Source of the DNA: Lutibacter sp.
Lineage (GTDB): Bacteria > Bacteroidota > Bacteroidia > Flavobacteriales > Flavobacteriaceae
DNA: 43,535 bases
Assembly: GCF_021647475.1 (NCBI RefSeq)
Contig: NZ_JAKIUR010000023.1
Span: 1 to 43,535 of the forward strand
Reading direction: 5' to 3'
In this document: positions 16,725 through 26,051 of the stretch, piece after piece
Position numbering within the stretch: position 1 is the first letter of the stretch
Layout: every line of letters starts with the position of its first letter
Position numbers and translations under genes: made by a program
Notes under the pieces: model-generated
Told to the model about the DNA's origin: nothing
Database searches by the model: none
The model's input: only the letters and a program-made list of their open reading frames with translations

Positions 16725-17642
16725 TTATTGTAAATTAGGTCTAAATTCATTCGCATACTCATTGTATTTAAGTTTTGCATGCTTGTAGCCTTGTGCCCAC
16801 CATTTAGTCATTAATTTTTTATCAAAAACTAAAGAATTTGTTGTTAAAACTGTTGGTGTATAATATAAATTAAGTTTTACATCATTTTCATTCGCTGATA
16901 ATTTTCCAATAGTAATATTATGACGTTCTACATGCTCTAGCATAAAATCAAATATATCAAATAGTACAGAAAACGGATTTTTTGATTGAATTCTATTAAT
17001 TTGAGTTATTTCGGTTTCTAAAATAATAGCATCAATTTCTTTAGCTCCACGTAAAATAGCTTCTTTAATGGGAACAATACTTCCAAATCCACCATCTGCA
17101 TATTGGCAACCATTTTTAACTAATATACTCATAAATGGTGCATAATTACATGAAGCCCAAATCCAGTCACAAAAATCATTATACGTACAATCATTAATAG
17201 ATTTGTATTCCACTTTATTGGCTGATAAATTAGAAACAGTAACTACGGACTCAATGTTATTATATCTTATTTGTTGGTACATTTCTTCTGTAATATTGTT
17301 TTTTATGAGTTTTCGTAAATTTTTACTTTCTCCAAAAGTTTTTCTGCCATTTATAAAATTCCATAACATATTTAGGTAATTTATGCTAATAACCTTTTCT
17401 CCATGAATTTTTTTTATTAAAAAAGGATTGCTATTAAAAATGGTTCTTTGATTAACATTTGTATATAAATCTTTTAGTTCATCAACCATTCCTAATGCTA
17501 AATGCGAAACCATTAAACTACCTGTAGAAGAACCTAAGAACATATCATATTTTCGCTTTTTTTCTTTCATTAAAAATTGTGCAACACCTCCAGCAAAGGC
17601 TCCTTTACTACCTCCTCCTGAAATAACTAATGCTTTTTTCAT
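16725..17642 (-). CDS. Patatin-like phospholipase
   Basis: 305-residue lipid acyl hydrolase with a Ser-Asp dyad. The oxyanion glycine loop is SGGGSKGAFAGG near the N-terminus, the nucleophile is in GSSTGS, and the Asp is in YADGGFGS. There is no signal peptide, so it is probably cytoplasmic or peripheral. It is divergent from the BNR-propeller lipoprotein gene with only 47 bp between the start codons. Substrate is unknown; patatin-like proteins hydrolyse membrane lipids and some act as effectors, but nothing here points to an effector role. Confidence 0.88.
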   Translation of the reverse strand: MKKALVISGGGSKGAFAGGVAQFLMKEKKRKYDMFLGSSTGSLMVSHLALGMVDELKDLYTNVNQRTIFNSNPFLIKKIHGEKVISINYLNMLWNFINGRKTFGESKNLRKLIKNNITEEMYQQIRYNNIESVVTVSNLSANKVEYKSINDCTYNDFCDWIWASCNYAPFMSILVKNGCQYADGGFGSIVPIKEAILRGAKEIDAIILETEITQINRIQSKNPFSVLFDIFDFMLEHVERHNITIGKLSANENDVKLNLYYTPTVLTTNSLVFDKKLMTKWWAQGYKHAKLKYNEYANEFRPNLQ

Positions 17643-17689
17643 AAAGCTATGATTGTTTTATATATTTTAGTACTTTAAAAATAGTAAAA

Positions 17690-18730
17690 ATGAAAAGAAT
17701 TCTGCAATGCTTGGTACTCTTATTTTTCATCATTTCATGCAAAGAAACATATAAATCAAGAGATAACATAACAATTAAAATAACAAAGTTTAGTATAAAA
17801 AATTCAAGTATAAGAGCTATAAAGGTTTTAAATGATACTACTTTAGCTTATGCAGGTTCAAATGGTTTTTTTGGTATTATGGATTTGTCTGGTAAATCTA
17901 TTTATACTAAACAGATTAAATATGATACTATTTATCCTGAATTTAGAGCAATTGCCACAACAAAAAAAGCAATTTTCATTTTAAGTGTTGGTAACCCAGC
18001 TTTACTTTATCAATATAAAAATGATACTATAAAGTTGGTTTATAAAGAAGAAAACAAAAAAGTTTTTTATGATGCCATGCAATTTTTTGATGATAAAAAT
18101 GGAATTGCAATGGGCGATCCAACAGATAATTGTTTATCCGTTATAAAAACTAATGATGGTGGAAATTCTTGGTATAAAATTCCTTGTTCTAAACTGCCAA
18201 AAGTTGAACAAGGTGAAGCTGCGTTTGCAGCGAGTAATACTAATTTAAAAATTGTAAATAACAACGTTTGGATGGTTACAGGTGGAAAAAAAGCTCGTGT
18301 TTTTCATTCTTTTGATAAAGGAAAAAATTGGACGGTTACCACTACTCCAATTATTCAAGGTAAAAATACTACTGGAATTTATACTGTAGATTTTTTTGAT
18401 GAAAATAACGGAATTATAGCAGGAGGCGATTATACTAATAAATCTGAAACATCTATAAATAAGGCAATTACTAATGATGGTGGAAAAACCTGGAAACCTA
18501 TCGCTAAAAATAGTTTTCCTAATTATGTAAGTTGCATTCAATATGTACCTAATTCAAATGGGAAAAAAGTAGTTGCTGTATCAACAAACGGAATTTTTTA
18601 TTCGGCAAATACAGGTGAAAATTGGATAAAACTTAGCAATAATGGATTTTATGCTATTAAATTTGTTTCTAAAAACTTGGCTTGGTTAGCTGGCGATGGT
18701 GTTATTGCTAAAATGGAAATTAACTATTAA
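17690..18730 (+). CDS. BNR/YCF48-like beta-propeller lipoprotein
   Basis: 346 residues with a lipoprotein signal (MKRILQCLVLLFFIISC). The body holds repeated Asp-box/BNR-type motifs with spacing typical of a propeller: GGNSWYKI, GKNWTVTT, GGKTWKPI and GENWIKLS. Each is preceded by strand pairs such as FFDDKNGIAMGDP and FFDENNGIIAGGD. Flavobacterial homologues are often labelled oxidoreductase without evidence. Function is unknown; assembly or repair (as for YCF48) and carbohydrate binding are both conceivable. The next gene starts 2 bp after the stop, so the two form an operon. Confidence 0.75.
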   Translation: MKRILQCLVLLFFIISCKETYKSRDNITIKITKFSIKNSSIRAIKVLNDTTLAYAGSNGFFGIMDLSGKSIYTKQIKYDTIYPEFRAIATTKKAIFILSVGNPALLYQYKNDTIKLVYKEENKKVFYDAMQFFDDKNGIAMGDPTDNCLSVIKTNDGGNSWYKIPCSKLPKVEQGEAAFAASNTNLKIVNNNVWMVTGGKKARVFHSFDKGKNWTVTTTPIIQGKNTTGIYTVDFFDENNGIIAGGDYTNKSETSINKAITNDGGKTWKPIAKNSFPNYVSCIQYVPNSNGKKVVAVSTNGIFYSANTGENWIKLSNNGFYAIKFVSKNLAWLAGDGVIAKMEINY

Positions 18731-18732
18731 TT

Positions 18733-19287
18733 ATGAAACAGCTATTGTATTTTTTATTAATAATTGTTACAATAAGTTGTAATAAGGCTTCTAAATTAGA
18801 ACAAAAAATCAACTGTACTTCTACTATTTCTTATAAATTAAACCAAATAAAAGATTTTAATAATAACTTTATGATAAGTATTCCAACATCTTGGAAAACA
18901 AATCTTTACTATGATAATATTTCTTCAGAAATTTATATAGCCGACACACTAAAAGAATTAACAAAAACTTTTATTATTGGAGTCTCTTTTTTTAAAGGAA
19001 ATTTAAAATTAAATAAAGAATTTGTAACTAAATCAGATTCTCTTTTTTCACTAGAAAAGCTTAAAATAATTACTTCTGAAAAAGAAAAATTTATTAATAA
19101 ACCTTCATATTGGTACATCCTAAGCGGAACAAAAAAAGGATTTCCCTTTCATCAACTTAATATTACTATTAAAAATGCTGACAAATCCTATATTAATACA
19201 ACTGTTGATATTTATGGAGATAAATCTGTAAATAACCGAATTTGCCAAGCTATTTCTATTTTAAAAACCATTCAATTTTTGCAATAA
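18733..19287 (+). CDS. Hypothetical lipoprotein
   Basis: 184 residues with a short lipoprotein signal (MKQLLYFLLIIVTISC). No family is recognised. The mature part contains FMISIPTSWKTNLYYDN and a strand-rich C-terminal half, reminiscent of lipoproteins that carry a PsbP/DUF1795-like fold, but I cannot confirm that. It is coupled to the BNR-propeller gene upstream (2-bp gap). Confidence 0.6.
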   Translation: MKQLLYFLLIIVTISCNKASKLEQKINCTSTISYKLNQIKDFNNNFMISIPTSWKTNLYYDNISSEIYIADTLKELTKTFIIGVSFFKGNLKLNKEFVTKSDSLFSLEKLKIITSEKEKFINKPSYWYILSGTKKGFPFHQLNITIKNADKSYINTTVDIYGDKSVNNRICQAISILKTIQFLQ

Positions 19288-19302
19288 TTTATGATAATAA
19301 CA

Positions 19303-19333
19303 TTGCATAAACTTGTGTATATGCTTATTTTTG
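19303..19333 (+). promoter_or_regulatory. pepT promoter
   Basis: TTG (19303-19305), 20 bp, then TATTTTTG (19326-19333): both Bacteroidota promoter elements at the expected spacing, 16 bp before the pepT ATG. Confidence 0.6.
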
Positions 19334-19349
19334 ATGAAAAATTAAAGAT

Positions 19350-20585
19350 ATGCAACAAATTATAGATCGCTTTGTAAAATATGTGACTGTGGATACTCAG
19401 TCCGATCCAGAAAATCCTGCTTTTCCAAGTTCAGAAAAACAATGGAATTTAGCTCATATTTTGGTAGATGAATTGAAAGAAATTGGTTTAGACGATGTTA
19501 CCTTAGATGATAATTGCTACATTATGGCAACTGTTCCATCTAATGTTGATTATGAGGTTCCAACCATTGGATTTATTGCCCACATTGATACTAGTCCAGA
19601 TTTTACTGCTGAAAATGTAAAACCTCAATTTCATCAAAATTATGATGGAAAAGATATTGTTTTAAGCAAAGAAGAAAACATTATTTTATCTCCAAGTTAT
19701 TTTGAAGATTTACTGTTATATAAAGGTCAAACTTTAATTACTACTGATGGCACAACTCTTTTAGGAGCCGATGATAAAGCCGGTGTTACTGAAATAGTTA
19801 CTGCTATGGAATACTTAATTAATCATCCTGAAATTAAACATGGTAAAATAAGAATTGGTTTTACTCCTGATGAAGAAGTTGGTAAAGGTGCTCAAATGTT
19901 TGATGTTGAAAAATTTGGTGCAGAATGGGCATATACTATGGATGGTAGTGCAGTTGGAGAACTTGAATATGAAAATTTTAATGCTGCAGGTGCAAAAGTA
20001 ACCATAACAGGTAAAATTGTTCATCCTGGTTATGCTAAAGGAAAAATGATTAATTCTATGTTAATTGCAAGTGATTTTATTAATTCATTACCTAAAAATG
20101 AAGTTCCTGAAAAAACAGAAGGTTATGAAGGTTTTTATCATTTATATAGTATGAAAGGTGAAGTTGAACAAACAGTTTTGCAATACATTATTCGTGATCA
20201 CGATTTTAAATTGTTTGAAGAACGAAAAGTTTTATTCCAAAAGTTGGTAGATGATTTAAATAAAAAATTAGGGCAAGACCTTGTAAATGCAGAAATTACA
20301 GATCAATATTTTAATATGCGTAAAAAAATTGAACCTGTAATGTTTGTAGTGGACATTGCTGAAGAAGCAATGAAACAATTAAACATTACTCCTATTATTA
20401 GTGCTATTAGGGGTGGAACAGATGGTTCACAATTATCTTACAAAGGATTACCTTGTCCAAATATTTTTGCTGGTGGACATAATTTTCACGGTCGTTATGA
20501 ATTTGTAGCTGCTGAAGCAATTCAAAAAGCGACAGATGTTGTAGTTAAAATTGCTGAATTAACTGCTGAAAGAGCAAAAAAATAA
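19350..20585 (+). CDS. pepT: Peptidase T (tripeptide aminopeptidase)
   Basis: M20B zinc peptidase of 411 residues, the usual PepT length, releasing N-terminal residues from tripeptides in the cytoplasm. Metal ligands are visible in order: the His and Asp of GFIAHIDTSPDF, the Asp of LLGADDKAG, the Glu-Glu of FTPDEEVGKGA, the Asp of TMDGSAVGELE, and a late His in AGGHNFHGRYEF. It is monocistronic, with its own promoter and a strong terminator downstream. Confidence 0.93.
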   Translation: MQQIIDRFVKYVTVDTQSDPENPAFPSSEKQWNLAHILVDELKEIGLDDVTLDDNCYIMATVPSNVDYEVPTIGFIAHIDTSPDFTAENVKPQFHQNYDGKDIVLSKEENIILSPSYFEDLLLYKGQTLITTDGTTLLGADDKAGVTEIVTAMEYLINHPEIKHGKIRIGFTPDEEVGKGAQMFDVEKFGAEWAYTMDGSAVGELEYENFNAAGAKVTITGKIVHPGYAKGKMINSMLIASDFINSLPKNEVPEKTEGYEGFYHLYSMKGEVEQTVLQYIIRDHDFKLFEERKVLFQKLVDDLNKKLGQDLVNAEITDQYFNMRKKIEPVMFVVDIAEEAMKQLNITPIISAIRGGTDGSQLSYKGLPCPNIFAGGHNFHGRYEFVAAEAIQKATDVVVKIAELTAERAKK

Positions 20586-20604
20586 AAATTTCACTTTAAA
20601 AATT

Positions 20605-20639
20605 AAACTCTCTTCTTTTTAAAAGGGAGTTTTTTTTTA
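20605..20639 (+). terminator. Terminator of pepT
   Basis: A 9-bp stem with one G-T pair, AACTCTCTT (20606-20614) with AAGGGAGTT (20623-20631), is followed by eight T residues. Confidence 0.85.
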
Positions 20640-20667
20640 TGACTTCAAAGTCTTAATAAATATTCAC

Positions 20668-20890
20668 TATAAATACCCGTTGTGCATTATGTTAAAATTT
20701 CGTCAATTCGAGTGAATTTTAGCCTTTTTAGGCTTAAAATTAGTATCGAGAATAGGTTTTTTATTTAAAAACAGCCGTTCTCGATACAATTTTTTATCAA
20801 AAATTACCTGCCTTGCCGTCAGGCAGGCTTGAACTGACGTAACAGTAGGTTTAAAAAGTTAAAATGTACAACGAGTTATAAATTTATATG
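20668..20890. repeat. MITE-like intergenic element with terminal inverted repeats
   Basis: The left end (20668-20687, containing CCGTTGTGCAT) is the imperfect inverted repeat of the right end (20864-20880, containing ATGTACAACG). Inside are GTATCGAGAA (20743-20752) with TTCTCGATAC (20778-20787), AGCCTttttAGGCT (20721-20734), and CCTGCCT (20807-20813) with AGGCAGG (20821-20827). No ORF is present. It fills most of the spacer between pepT and lysA; the rest (20928-21076) shows nothing else. Confidence 0.55.
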
Positions 20891-20927
20891 TATAACCTGA
20901 CATGTTTTTAAAACCTATTAGGTTTAT
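20891..20927. repeat. Degenerate REP palindrome
   Basis: A worn copy of the AAACCTaacAGGTTT palindrome that flanks the transposase at 27496-28083. The right arm AAAACCTATTAGGTTTA is well preserved and the left arm is diverged. Confidence 0.5.
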
Positions 20928-21105
20928 TAGGTAATTCATTTTCTCATAAATCAGTAGATTTCTTTAACTTTTTTCAAAGTTTCACCATACAAAACCATTC
21001 TTTTTTTTAAATATTTAACAACTTGTTAAATAGTGTTATTATAATTATAAATATTCTTTAAAGTTAAATTCTTTTCTATTTTTGAAACTTTGAAAATATA
21101 GTTAT

Positions 21106-22317
21106 ATGAATAATGAAATATTAACCGCATTAGTTGAAAAATATGGGAGTCCGCTATATGTATATAATGTAAATAAAATTGAAACTCAGTTTCAAAGAAT
21201 TTGTACAGCATTTAGCACGGTAAAAAACTTAAAAATAAATTATGCTGTTAAAGCTAATTCAAATATTAGCATTTTAAAATATTTTAATTCATTAAAAGCC
21301 GGTATTGATACGGTTTCTATTCAAGAAGTTCAGTTGGGTTTGGCAGCCGGATTTAAACCTGAAGACATTATTTATACACCAAACGGAGTTTCATTACATG
21401 AAATTGAAAAAGTTGCTGAATTAGGCGTACAAATTAATATTGATAATTTATCTATTCTTGAACAGTTTGGATATCATTATCCTAAAGTTCCTGTTTGTGT
21501 AAGGATAAATCCACATATTATGGCTGGTGGAAATAGAAATATTTCAGTTGGACATATTGATTCTAAATTTGGAATATCTATACATCAAGTTCCTCATATT
21601 AAACGAGTTGTAGAAAATACAGGGATGCATATTAACGGAATTCATATGCATACAGGTTCTGATATTTTAGATATTGATGTATTTTTAGCCGCTACAGAAA
21701 TTTTGTTTAATACCGCAAAAGAATTCAAAAATATAGATTTTATTGATTTTGGTAGTGGCTTTAAAGTTCCTTATAAAGAAGGTGATATTTCAACTAATAT
21801 TGAAGAATTAGGAGAAAAACTTTCAATTCGTTTCAATGATTTTTGTAAAGAATATGGTAAAAATTTAACGTTAATGTTTGAGCCAGGAAAATTTTTAGTG
21901 AGCGATGCAGGTTGCTTTTTAGCTAATGTAAACGTAGTAAAGCAAACAACATCTACCGTTTTTGCAGGTATTGATTCAGGATTTAACCATTTAATTCGCC
22001 CAATGTTTTATGATTCGTATCACCATATTCATAACATTTCCAATCCCAATGGTAGAGAGCGATATTATTCTGTAGTTGGTTATATTTGTGAAACAGATTC
22101 TTTTGGTTCTAACAGAAGAATTAATGAAATACGTGAAGGAGATATTTTATGTTTTAATAATGCCGGAGCATATTGTTTTACAATGGCTTCCAATTATAAT
22201 TCTCGCTATCGACCAGCAGAAGTTATGGTTTATAATGGCAAAGATTATTTAATTAGAAAGCAAGAAAATTTTGACGATTTAATTAGAAATCAAATTAGTG
22301 TAGATTTAAGTAAATAA
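21106..22317 (+). CDS. lysA: Diaminopimelate decarboxylase
   Basis: PLP-dependent enzyme that makes lysine from meso-diaminopimelate, 403 residues. The PLP lysine is in NYAVKANSN near the N-terminus. The glycine-rich phosphate site is DFGSGFKVPY, the catalytic Cys motif is ICETDSFGSN, and the AGAYCFTMASNYNSR segment near the end is diagnostic. A consensus -7 element TATTTTTG lies at 21077-21084. It stands just upstream of the thr genes; aspartokinase encoded there supplies the shared aspartyl phosphate, so lysine and threonine synthesis are grouped here. Confidence 0.93.
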   Translation: MNNEILTALVEKYGSPLYVYNVNKIETQFQRICTAFSTVKNLKINYAVKANSNISILKYFNSLKAGIDTVSIQEVQLGLAAGFKPEDIIYTPNGVSLHEIEKVAELGVQINIDNLSILEQFGYHYPKVPVCVRINPHIMAGGNRNISVGHIDSKFGISIHQVPHIKRVVENTGMHINGIHMHTGSDILDIDVFLAATEILFNTAKEFKNIDFIDFGSGFKVPYKEGDISTNIEELGEKLSIRFNDFCKEYGKNLTLMFEPGKFLVSDAGCFLANVNVVKQTTSTVFAGIDSGFNHLIRPMFYDSYHHIHNISNPNGRERYYSVVGYICETDSFGSNRRINEIREGDILCFNNAGAYCFTMASNYNSRYRPAEVMVYNGKDYLIRKQENFDDLIRNQISVDLSK

Positions 22318-22423
22318 TAACTAAATTATTTTATGATATTCTATAACAATAATTCAAATACATATAATATTGATAATTAAGATTTAATAAAATTTAATAT
22401 TCGATATTTATTAGATAAAAGTT

Positions 22424-22452
22424 TTGAATATTTAAAAAAACAATTACTTTTG
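22424..22452 (+). promoter_or_regulatory. Promoter of the thr leader and operon
   Basis: TTG (22424-22426), 18 bp, then TACTTTTG (22445-22452) match both Bacteroidota promoter elements. The inferred transcription start (about 22457) leaves roughly 45 nt before the leader-peptide ATG and about 205 nt before thrA. The rest of 22318-22663 has no other gene. Confidence 0.65.
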
Positions 22453-22501
22453 ACCTATGCAAATAACAAAAATACATACTACATTAGAATTCACTTCCAA
22501 T

Positions 22502-22549
22502 ATGCGTTTATTTGTTATGGCAATTACTACAACTATTATTACCCTTTAG
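22502..22549 (+). CDS. Threonine/isoleucine-rich leader peptide of the thr operon
   Basis: A 15-codon reading frame, MRLFVMAITTTIITL, ends 114 bp before thrA. It carries the run Ile-Thr-Thr-Thr-Ile-Ile-Thr, the same kind of regulatory-codon cluster as the E. coli thr leader. It lies downstream of a good promoter, as expected for attenuation by ribosome stalling when threonyl- or isoleucyl-tRNA is scarce. An in-frame ATG at 22457 would sit at the transcription start, so 22502 is preferred. I could not identify a strong GC-rich terminator between it and thrA, only a bulged 7-bp hairpin (about 22587-22606) without a T run, so the mechanism remains open. Confidence 0.65.
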   Translation: MRLFVMAITTTIITL

Positions 22550-22663
22550 GGTTATTATTCTATTCATATTATCCGTTTATATATTCGTTTTCAAAAGATT
22601 TGAAACAAGGAATATCACCAACTAATATTCAAAAAAACTAAAATAACATTCAAAAAAGCTACA

Positions 22664-25105
22664 ATGAAAGTTTTAAAATTTGGAGGATCTTCAGTCAAAA
22701 ATGCAGCAGCAATTAAGCAGGTTGTTAGTATTATCAAAGAAAATGTTGCAGAAAATCAAATAATAGTAGTTTCAGCCTTAGGCGGAATTACAGATTTAAT
22801 TTTAGAAGTTGCCCAATTAGCACAGCAAAAAAATAAAAATTATTTAAATCTAGTTAATCAAATACAACAGAAACACTTTGAAATTGTAAATGATTTAATT
22901 GAAAAACAAAATCAAACTAAAATATTGTTACAGCTAAATGAACTCTTTTCTAATTTATCCGAAGTTTTAGAAGGAGTTTATAAAATAAATGAATTGACAT
23001 TAAAAACAGCTGATAAAATTGTAGCAAATGGAGAATTGGCTTCTTCCCTACTTTTAACAGCTATTTTAAAAGAAAATAAATTACAAGCATCTTGGAAAAA
23101 TTCAGTGGAACTTATTAAAACAAATTCAACTTTTGGAAATGCACTTGTAAACTTTGAAAAAACTAACAATAATATTAAAGGTTATTTTGAAAGTTCAAAA
23201 AGTAATATTACGGTATTACCTGGGTTTGTAGCTTCTAATAAAAATAATGAAATTACTACTTTAGGGCGAGGTGGCTCGGATTATACTGCGGCAATAGCAG
23301 CTGCTGCGTTAAATGTTGAAAAACTCGAAATTTGGACTGATGTAAACGGAATGTTTACTGCCAATCCAACCATTGTAAAACAGGCTTTTTCTATTAAAGA
23401 AATGACTTATAAAGAAGCGATGGAAATGTCGCATTTTGGAGCTAAGGTATTATATCCACCTTCTGTAAAACCAGTTCTAGAAAAAGAAATACCCATCTTA
23501 ATAAAAAATACATTTAAATCAAAAGCCAAAGGAACCTTAATATCTTCAAAATCAGTTAATAAAAATCCAATTAAAGGAATTAGTCATATTGAAAATATTA
23601 GTTTATTAACCCTTGAAGGAAGTGGTTTAATAGGAATTCCTGGTATTGCACAACGTTTTTTTGGTGTACTGGCAAAAAAAGCCATAAATATATCTTTAAT
23701 AACACAAGCTTCCTCTGAGCATTCCATTTGTATTGCAATAAATTCATCTGATGAAAAAATGGCTGTAAAAGCTATTAATAAAGAATTTCAATTAGAAATA
23801 AATCAGCAAAATATTGATAATGTAATTGTTGAAAGTAATACAGCTATAATAGCTTTAGTTGGTGATAATATGAAAAATCACCAAGGAATTAGTGGGAAAA
23901 TGTTTAGTACATTAGGAAATAATAATGTGAACATTAGAGCCATCGCTCAAGGTGCATCTGAAAAAAATATTTCTGCTGTAATAGCTCAAAAAGATATAAA
24001 GAAAGCGTTAAACACCTTACATTCAACATTTTTTGAGGATCAAATCAAACAATTAAATCTATTTGTAGTTGGAGTTGGAAACGTAGGTGGAAAACTTTTA
24101 GAACAAATTAAAAATCAGCAAAGCTTTTTATTGAATAACTTAAAAATTCAGGTTAGAATAATCGGATTAACCAATTCAAAAAAAATGATTTTTAATGAAG
24201 ATGGAATTGATTTAGAAACTTGGAAAAGCTCTTTAAATAATGGAGAATCACTCAATTTAAATACATTTCATAAACACGTAAAAAAACTTAATTATAGAAA
24301 TAGTATTTTTATTGATAACACAGCAAACGAAATTATAGCAAATTTATATCCAGATTATTTAAAAGAAAGCATTGCAGTGGTTACTTGTAATAAAATTGCT
24401 TGTTCTTCCAATTATGAGAGTTATCTAAACCTCAAAAAATTATCAAGAGAATTCAATGCTCCGTTTCTATTTGAAACAAATGTTGGTGCTGGTTTACCCA
24501 TTATTGATACGCTAAAAAATTTAATTGCTTCAGGTGATAAAGTAACTAAAATACAGGCAGTTCTCTCAGGTAGCTTAAACTTTATCTTTAATAATTTTAA
24601 TAAAGATAAATCTTTTTATGAAGTCGTAAAACAAGCAGGAATAGAAGGTTATACTGAACCTGATCCTCGCATTGATTTAAGTGGTGTTGATGTAATGCGA
24701 AAGATATTAATTTTAGCTAGAGAAAGTGGTACAAAACTAGAATTGGAAGATATCAAAAACAAATCTTTTTTACCTAAAACTAGTTTAGAAGCCAATTCTA
24801 TTATCGATTTTATGGAAACATTAAAAAGTGAAGCTAATCATTTTAATACCTTGCAAAAAAAAGCAGCTAATAATAATTGTAGATTAAAATATGTTGCTGA
24901 GTTTGATAATGGAAAGGCTTCAGTTGGTTTAAAAGAAGTAGATTTTAATCACCCTTTTTATAATTTGGACGGAAAGGATAATATTGTTCTTTTTTACACT
25001 GAAAGATATTCTGAACAACCACTAATTATCAAAGGAGCCGGTGCTGGTGCTGATGTTACCGCTTCTGGTTTATTTGCAGATATTATTAGAATTGGAAACC
25101 TTTAA
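22664..25105 (+). CDS. thrA: Bifunctional aspartokinase / homoserine dehydrogenase
   Basis: 813-residue fusion catalysing the first and third steps from aspartate to threonine. The aspartokinase domain (about 1-290) starts MKVLKFGGSSVKNA and has LGRGGSDYTAAIAA. Two ACT-type regulatory segments follow (about 310-460), including LEGSGLIGIPGIAQRFF and NNVNIRAIAQGASEKNIS. The homoserine dehydrogenase domain (about 463-813) has the NAD(P) motif VGVGNVGGKLLEQI, GAGLPIIDTLKNL, and EGYTEPDPRIDLSGVDVMRK. It is the first structural gene of the operon; thrB begins 11 bp after its stop. Confidence 0.95.
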   Translation: MKVLKFGGSSVKNAAAIKQVVSIIKENVAENQIIVVSALGGITDLILEVAQLAQQKNKNYLNLVNQIQQKHFEIVNDLIEKQNQTKILLQLNELFSNLSEVLEGVYKINELTLKTADKIVANGELASSLLLTAILKENKLQASWKNSVELIKTNSTFGNALVNFEKTNNNIKGYFESSKSNITVLPGFVASNKNNEITTLGRGGSDYTAAIAAAALNVEKLEIWTDVNGMFTANPTIVKQAFSIKEMTYKEAMEMSHFGAKVLYPPSVKPVLEKEIPILIKNTFKSKAKGTLISSKSVNKNPIKGISHIENISLLTLEGSGLIGIPGIAQRFFGVLAKKAINISLITQASSEHSICIAINSSDEKMAVKAINKEFQLEINQQNIDNVIVESNTAIIALVGDNMKNHQGISGKMFSTLGNNNVNIRAIAQGASEKNISAVIAQKDIKKALNTLHSTFFEDQIKQLNLFVVGVGNVGGKLLEQIKNQQSFLLNNLKIQVRIIGLTNSKKMIFNEDGIDLETWKSSLNNGESLNLNTFHKHVKKLNYRNSIFIDNTANEIIANLYPDYLKESIAVVTCNKIACSSNYESYLNLKKLSREFNAPFLFETNVGAGLPIIDTLKNLIASGDKVTKIQAVLSGSLNFIFNNFNKDKSFYEVVKQAGIEGYTEPDPRIDLSGVDVMRKILILARESGTKLELEDIKNKSFLPKTSLEANSIIDFMETLKSEANHFNTLQKKAANNNCRLKYVAEFDNGKASVGLKEVDFNHPFYNLDGKDNIVLFYTERYSEQPLIIKGAGAGADVTASGLFADIIRIGNL

Positions 25106-25116
25106 AAGTAAAGTAA

Positions 25117-26049
25117 ATGAATACTGAAATAAAAATATTTGTTCCGGCAACCGTTGCCAATGTTTCCTGCGGATTTGATGTATTAGGATTTGCTTTAGAT
25201 ACTGTTGGTGACGAAATGATGATTCGTAAAGTTTCTCAAAAAGGAATAAAAATAACCAAAATTATTGGTCAGGATTTACCTTTAGAAACTCATAAAAATG
25301 TTGCTGGTGTTGCTGCACTTGCTTTATTGGCTAAAACAGATACTAATTTTGGATTTGAAATTGAAATTATTAAAAACATTAAACCGGGCAGTGGTATTGG
25401 CAGTAGTGCAGCAAGTTCCGCCGGTGCGGTTTGGGGAATTAATAAATTGTTAGAAGGTCGTTTTAATACTACTGAATTAGTACAATTTGCTATGGAAGGT
25501 GAAAAATTAGCTTCGGGTGTTGCTCATGCCGATAATGTTGCTCCTGCCCTTTTTGGTGGTTTTACATTAATACGAAGTTATAATCCGTTAGATATTATTA
25601 AAATTCCAACTCCAAACGAGTTAATGGCTACTATAATTCATCCTCAAATTGAAATTAAAACTGCTGATGCTCGGAAATTATTAAAAGAAAATATTTCTTT
25701 AAAAGAGGCAACAAAACAGTGGGCAAATGTAGGTGGATTAATAAGCGGATTATATTCCAATAACTATAATTTAATTGGAAGATCTTTGCAAGATTATGTT
25801 GCAGAACCTGTTAGGTCAACATTAATTCCAGGCTTTAATGACGTAAAAAAAACGTGTATAGATGCTGGGGCTTTAGGTTGTGGAATTTCAGGTTCTGGTC
25901 CATCAATTTTCGCATTAAGCAAAGGAGAAAAAACAGCTTTAAAAGTTGCTGAAGCAATGAAAGCTGTATATGACAAAATCGGAATTGAGTATGATATTCA
26001 TATCTCAAAAGTGAATAAACAAGGAATTAAAATTTTAGATATTAAATAA
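25117..26049 (+). CDS. thrB: Homoserine kinase
   Basis: GHMP-family kinase of 310 residues that phosphorylates homoserine. The N-terminal strand begins IKIFVPATVANVSCGFDVLG. The ATP-binding glycine loop is KPGSGIGSSAASSAGAVWG, and the third GHMP motif is GALGCGISGSGPSIFAL. The length is normal for the family. It lies between thrA (11 bp) and thrC (2 bp) in one operon. Confidence 0.95.
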   Translation: MNTEIKIFVPATVANVSCGFDVLGFALDTVGDEMMIRKVSQKGIKITKIIGQDLPLETHKNVAGVAALALLAKTDTNFGFEIEIIKNIKPGSGIGSSAASSAGAVWGINKLLEGRFNTTELVQFAMEGEKLASGVAHADNVAPALFGGFTLIRSYNPLDIIKIPTPNELMATIIHPQIEIKTADARKLLKENISLKEATKQWANVGGLISGLYSNNYNLIGRSLQDYVAEPVRSTLIPGFNDVKKTCIDAGALGCGISGSGPSIFALSKGEKTALKVAEAMKAVYDKIGIEYDIHISKVNKQGIKILDIK

Positions 26050-26051
26050 GT

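Noticed and set aside
22541..22560. Possible attenuator terminator ACCCtttaGGGT at the end of the leader peptide
   Set aside because: The stem is only four base pairs and is followed by a mismatch-rich arm, too weak to call a terminator.
22450..22641. Open frame of 63 codons upstream of thrA
   Set aside because: Its Tyr/Phe-rich composition reflects AT-rich DNA, and it is out of frame with the Thr/Ile leader peptide, which fits the position much better.
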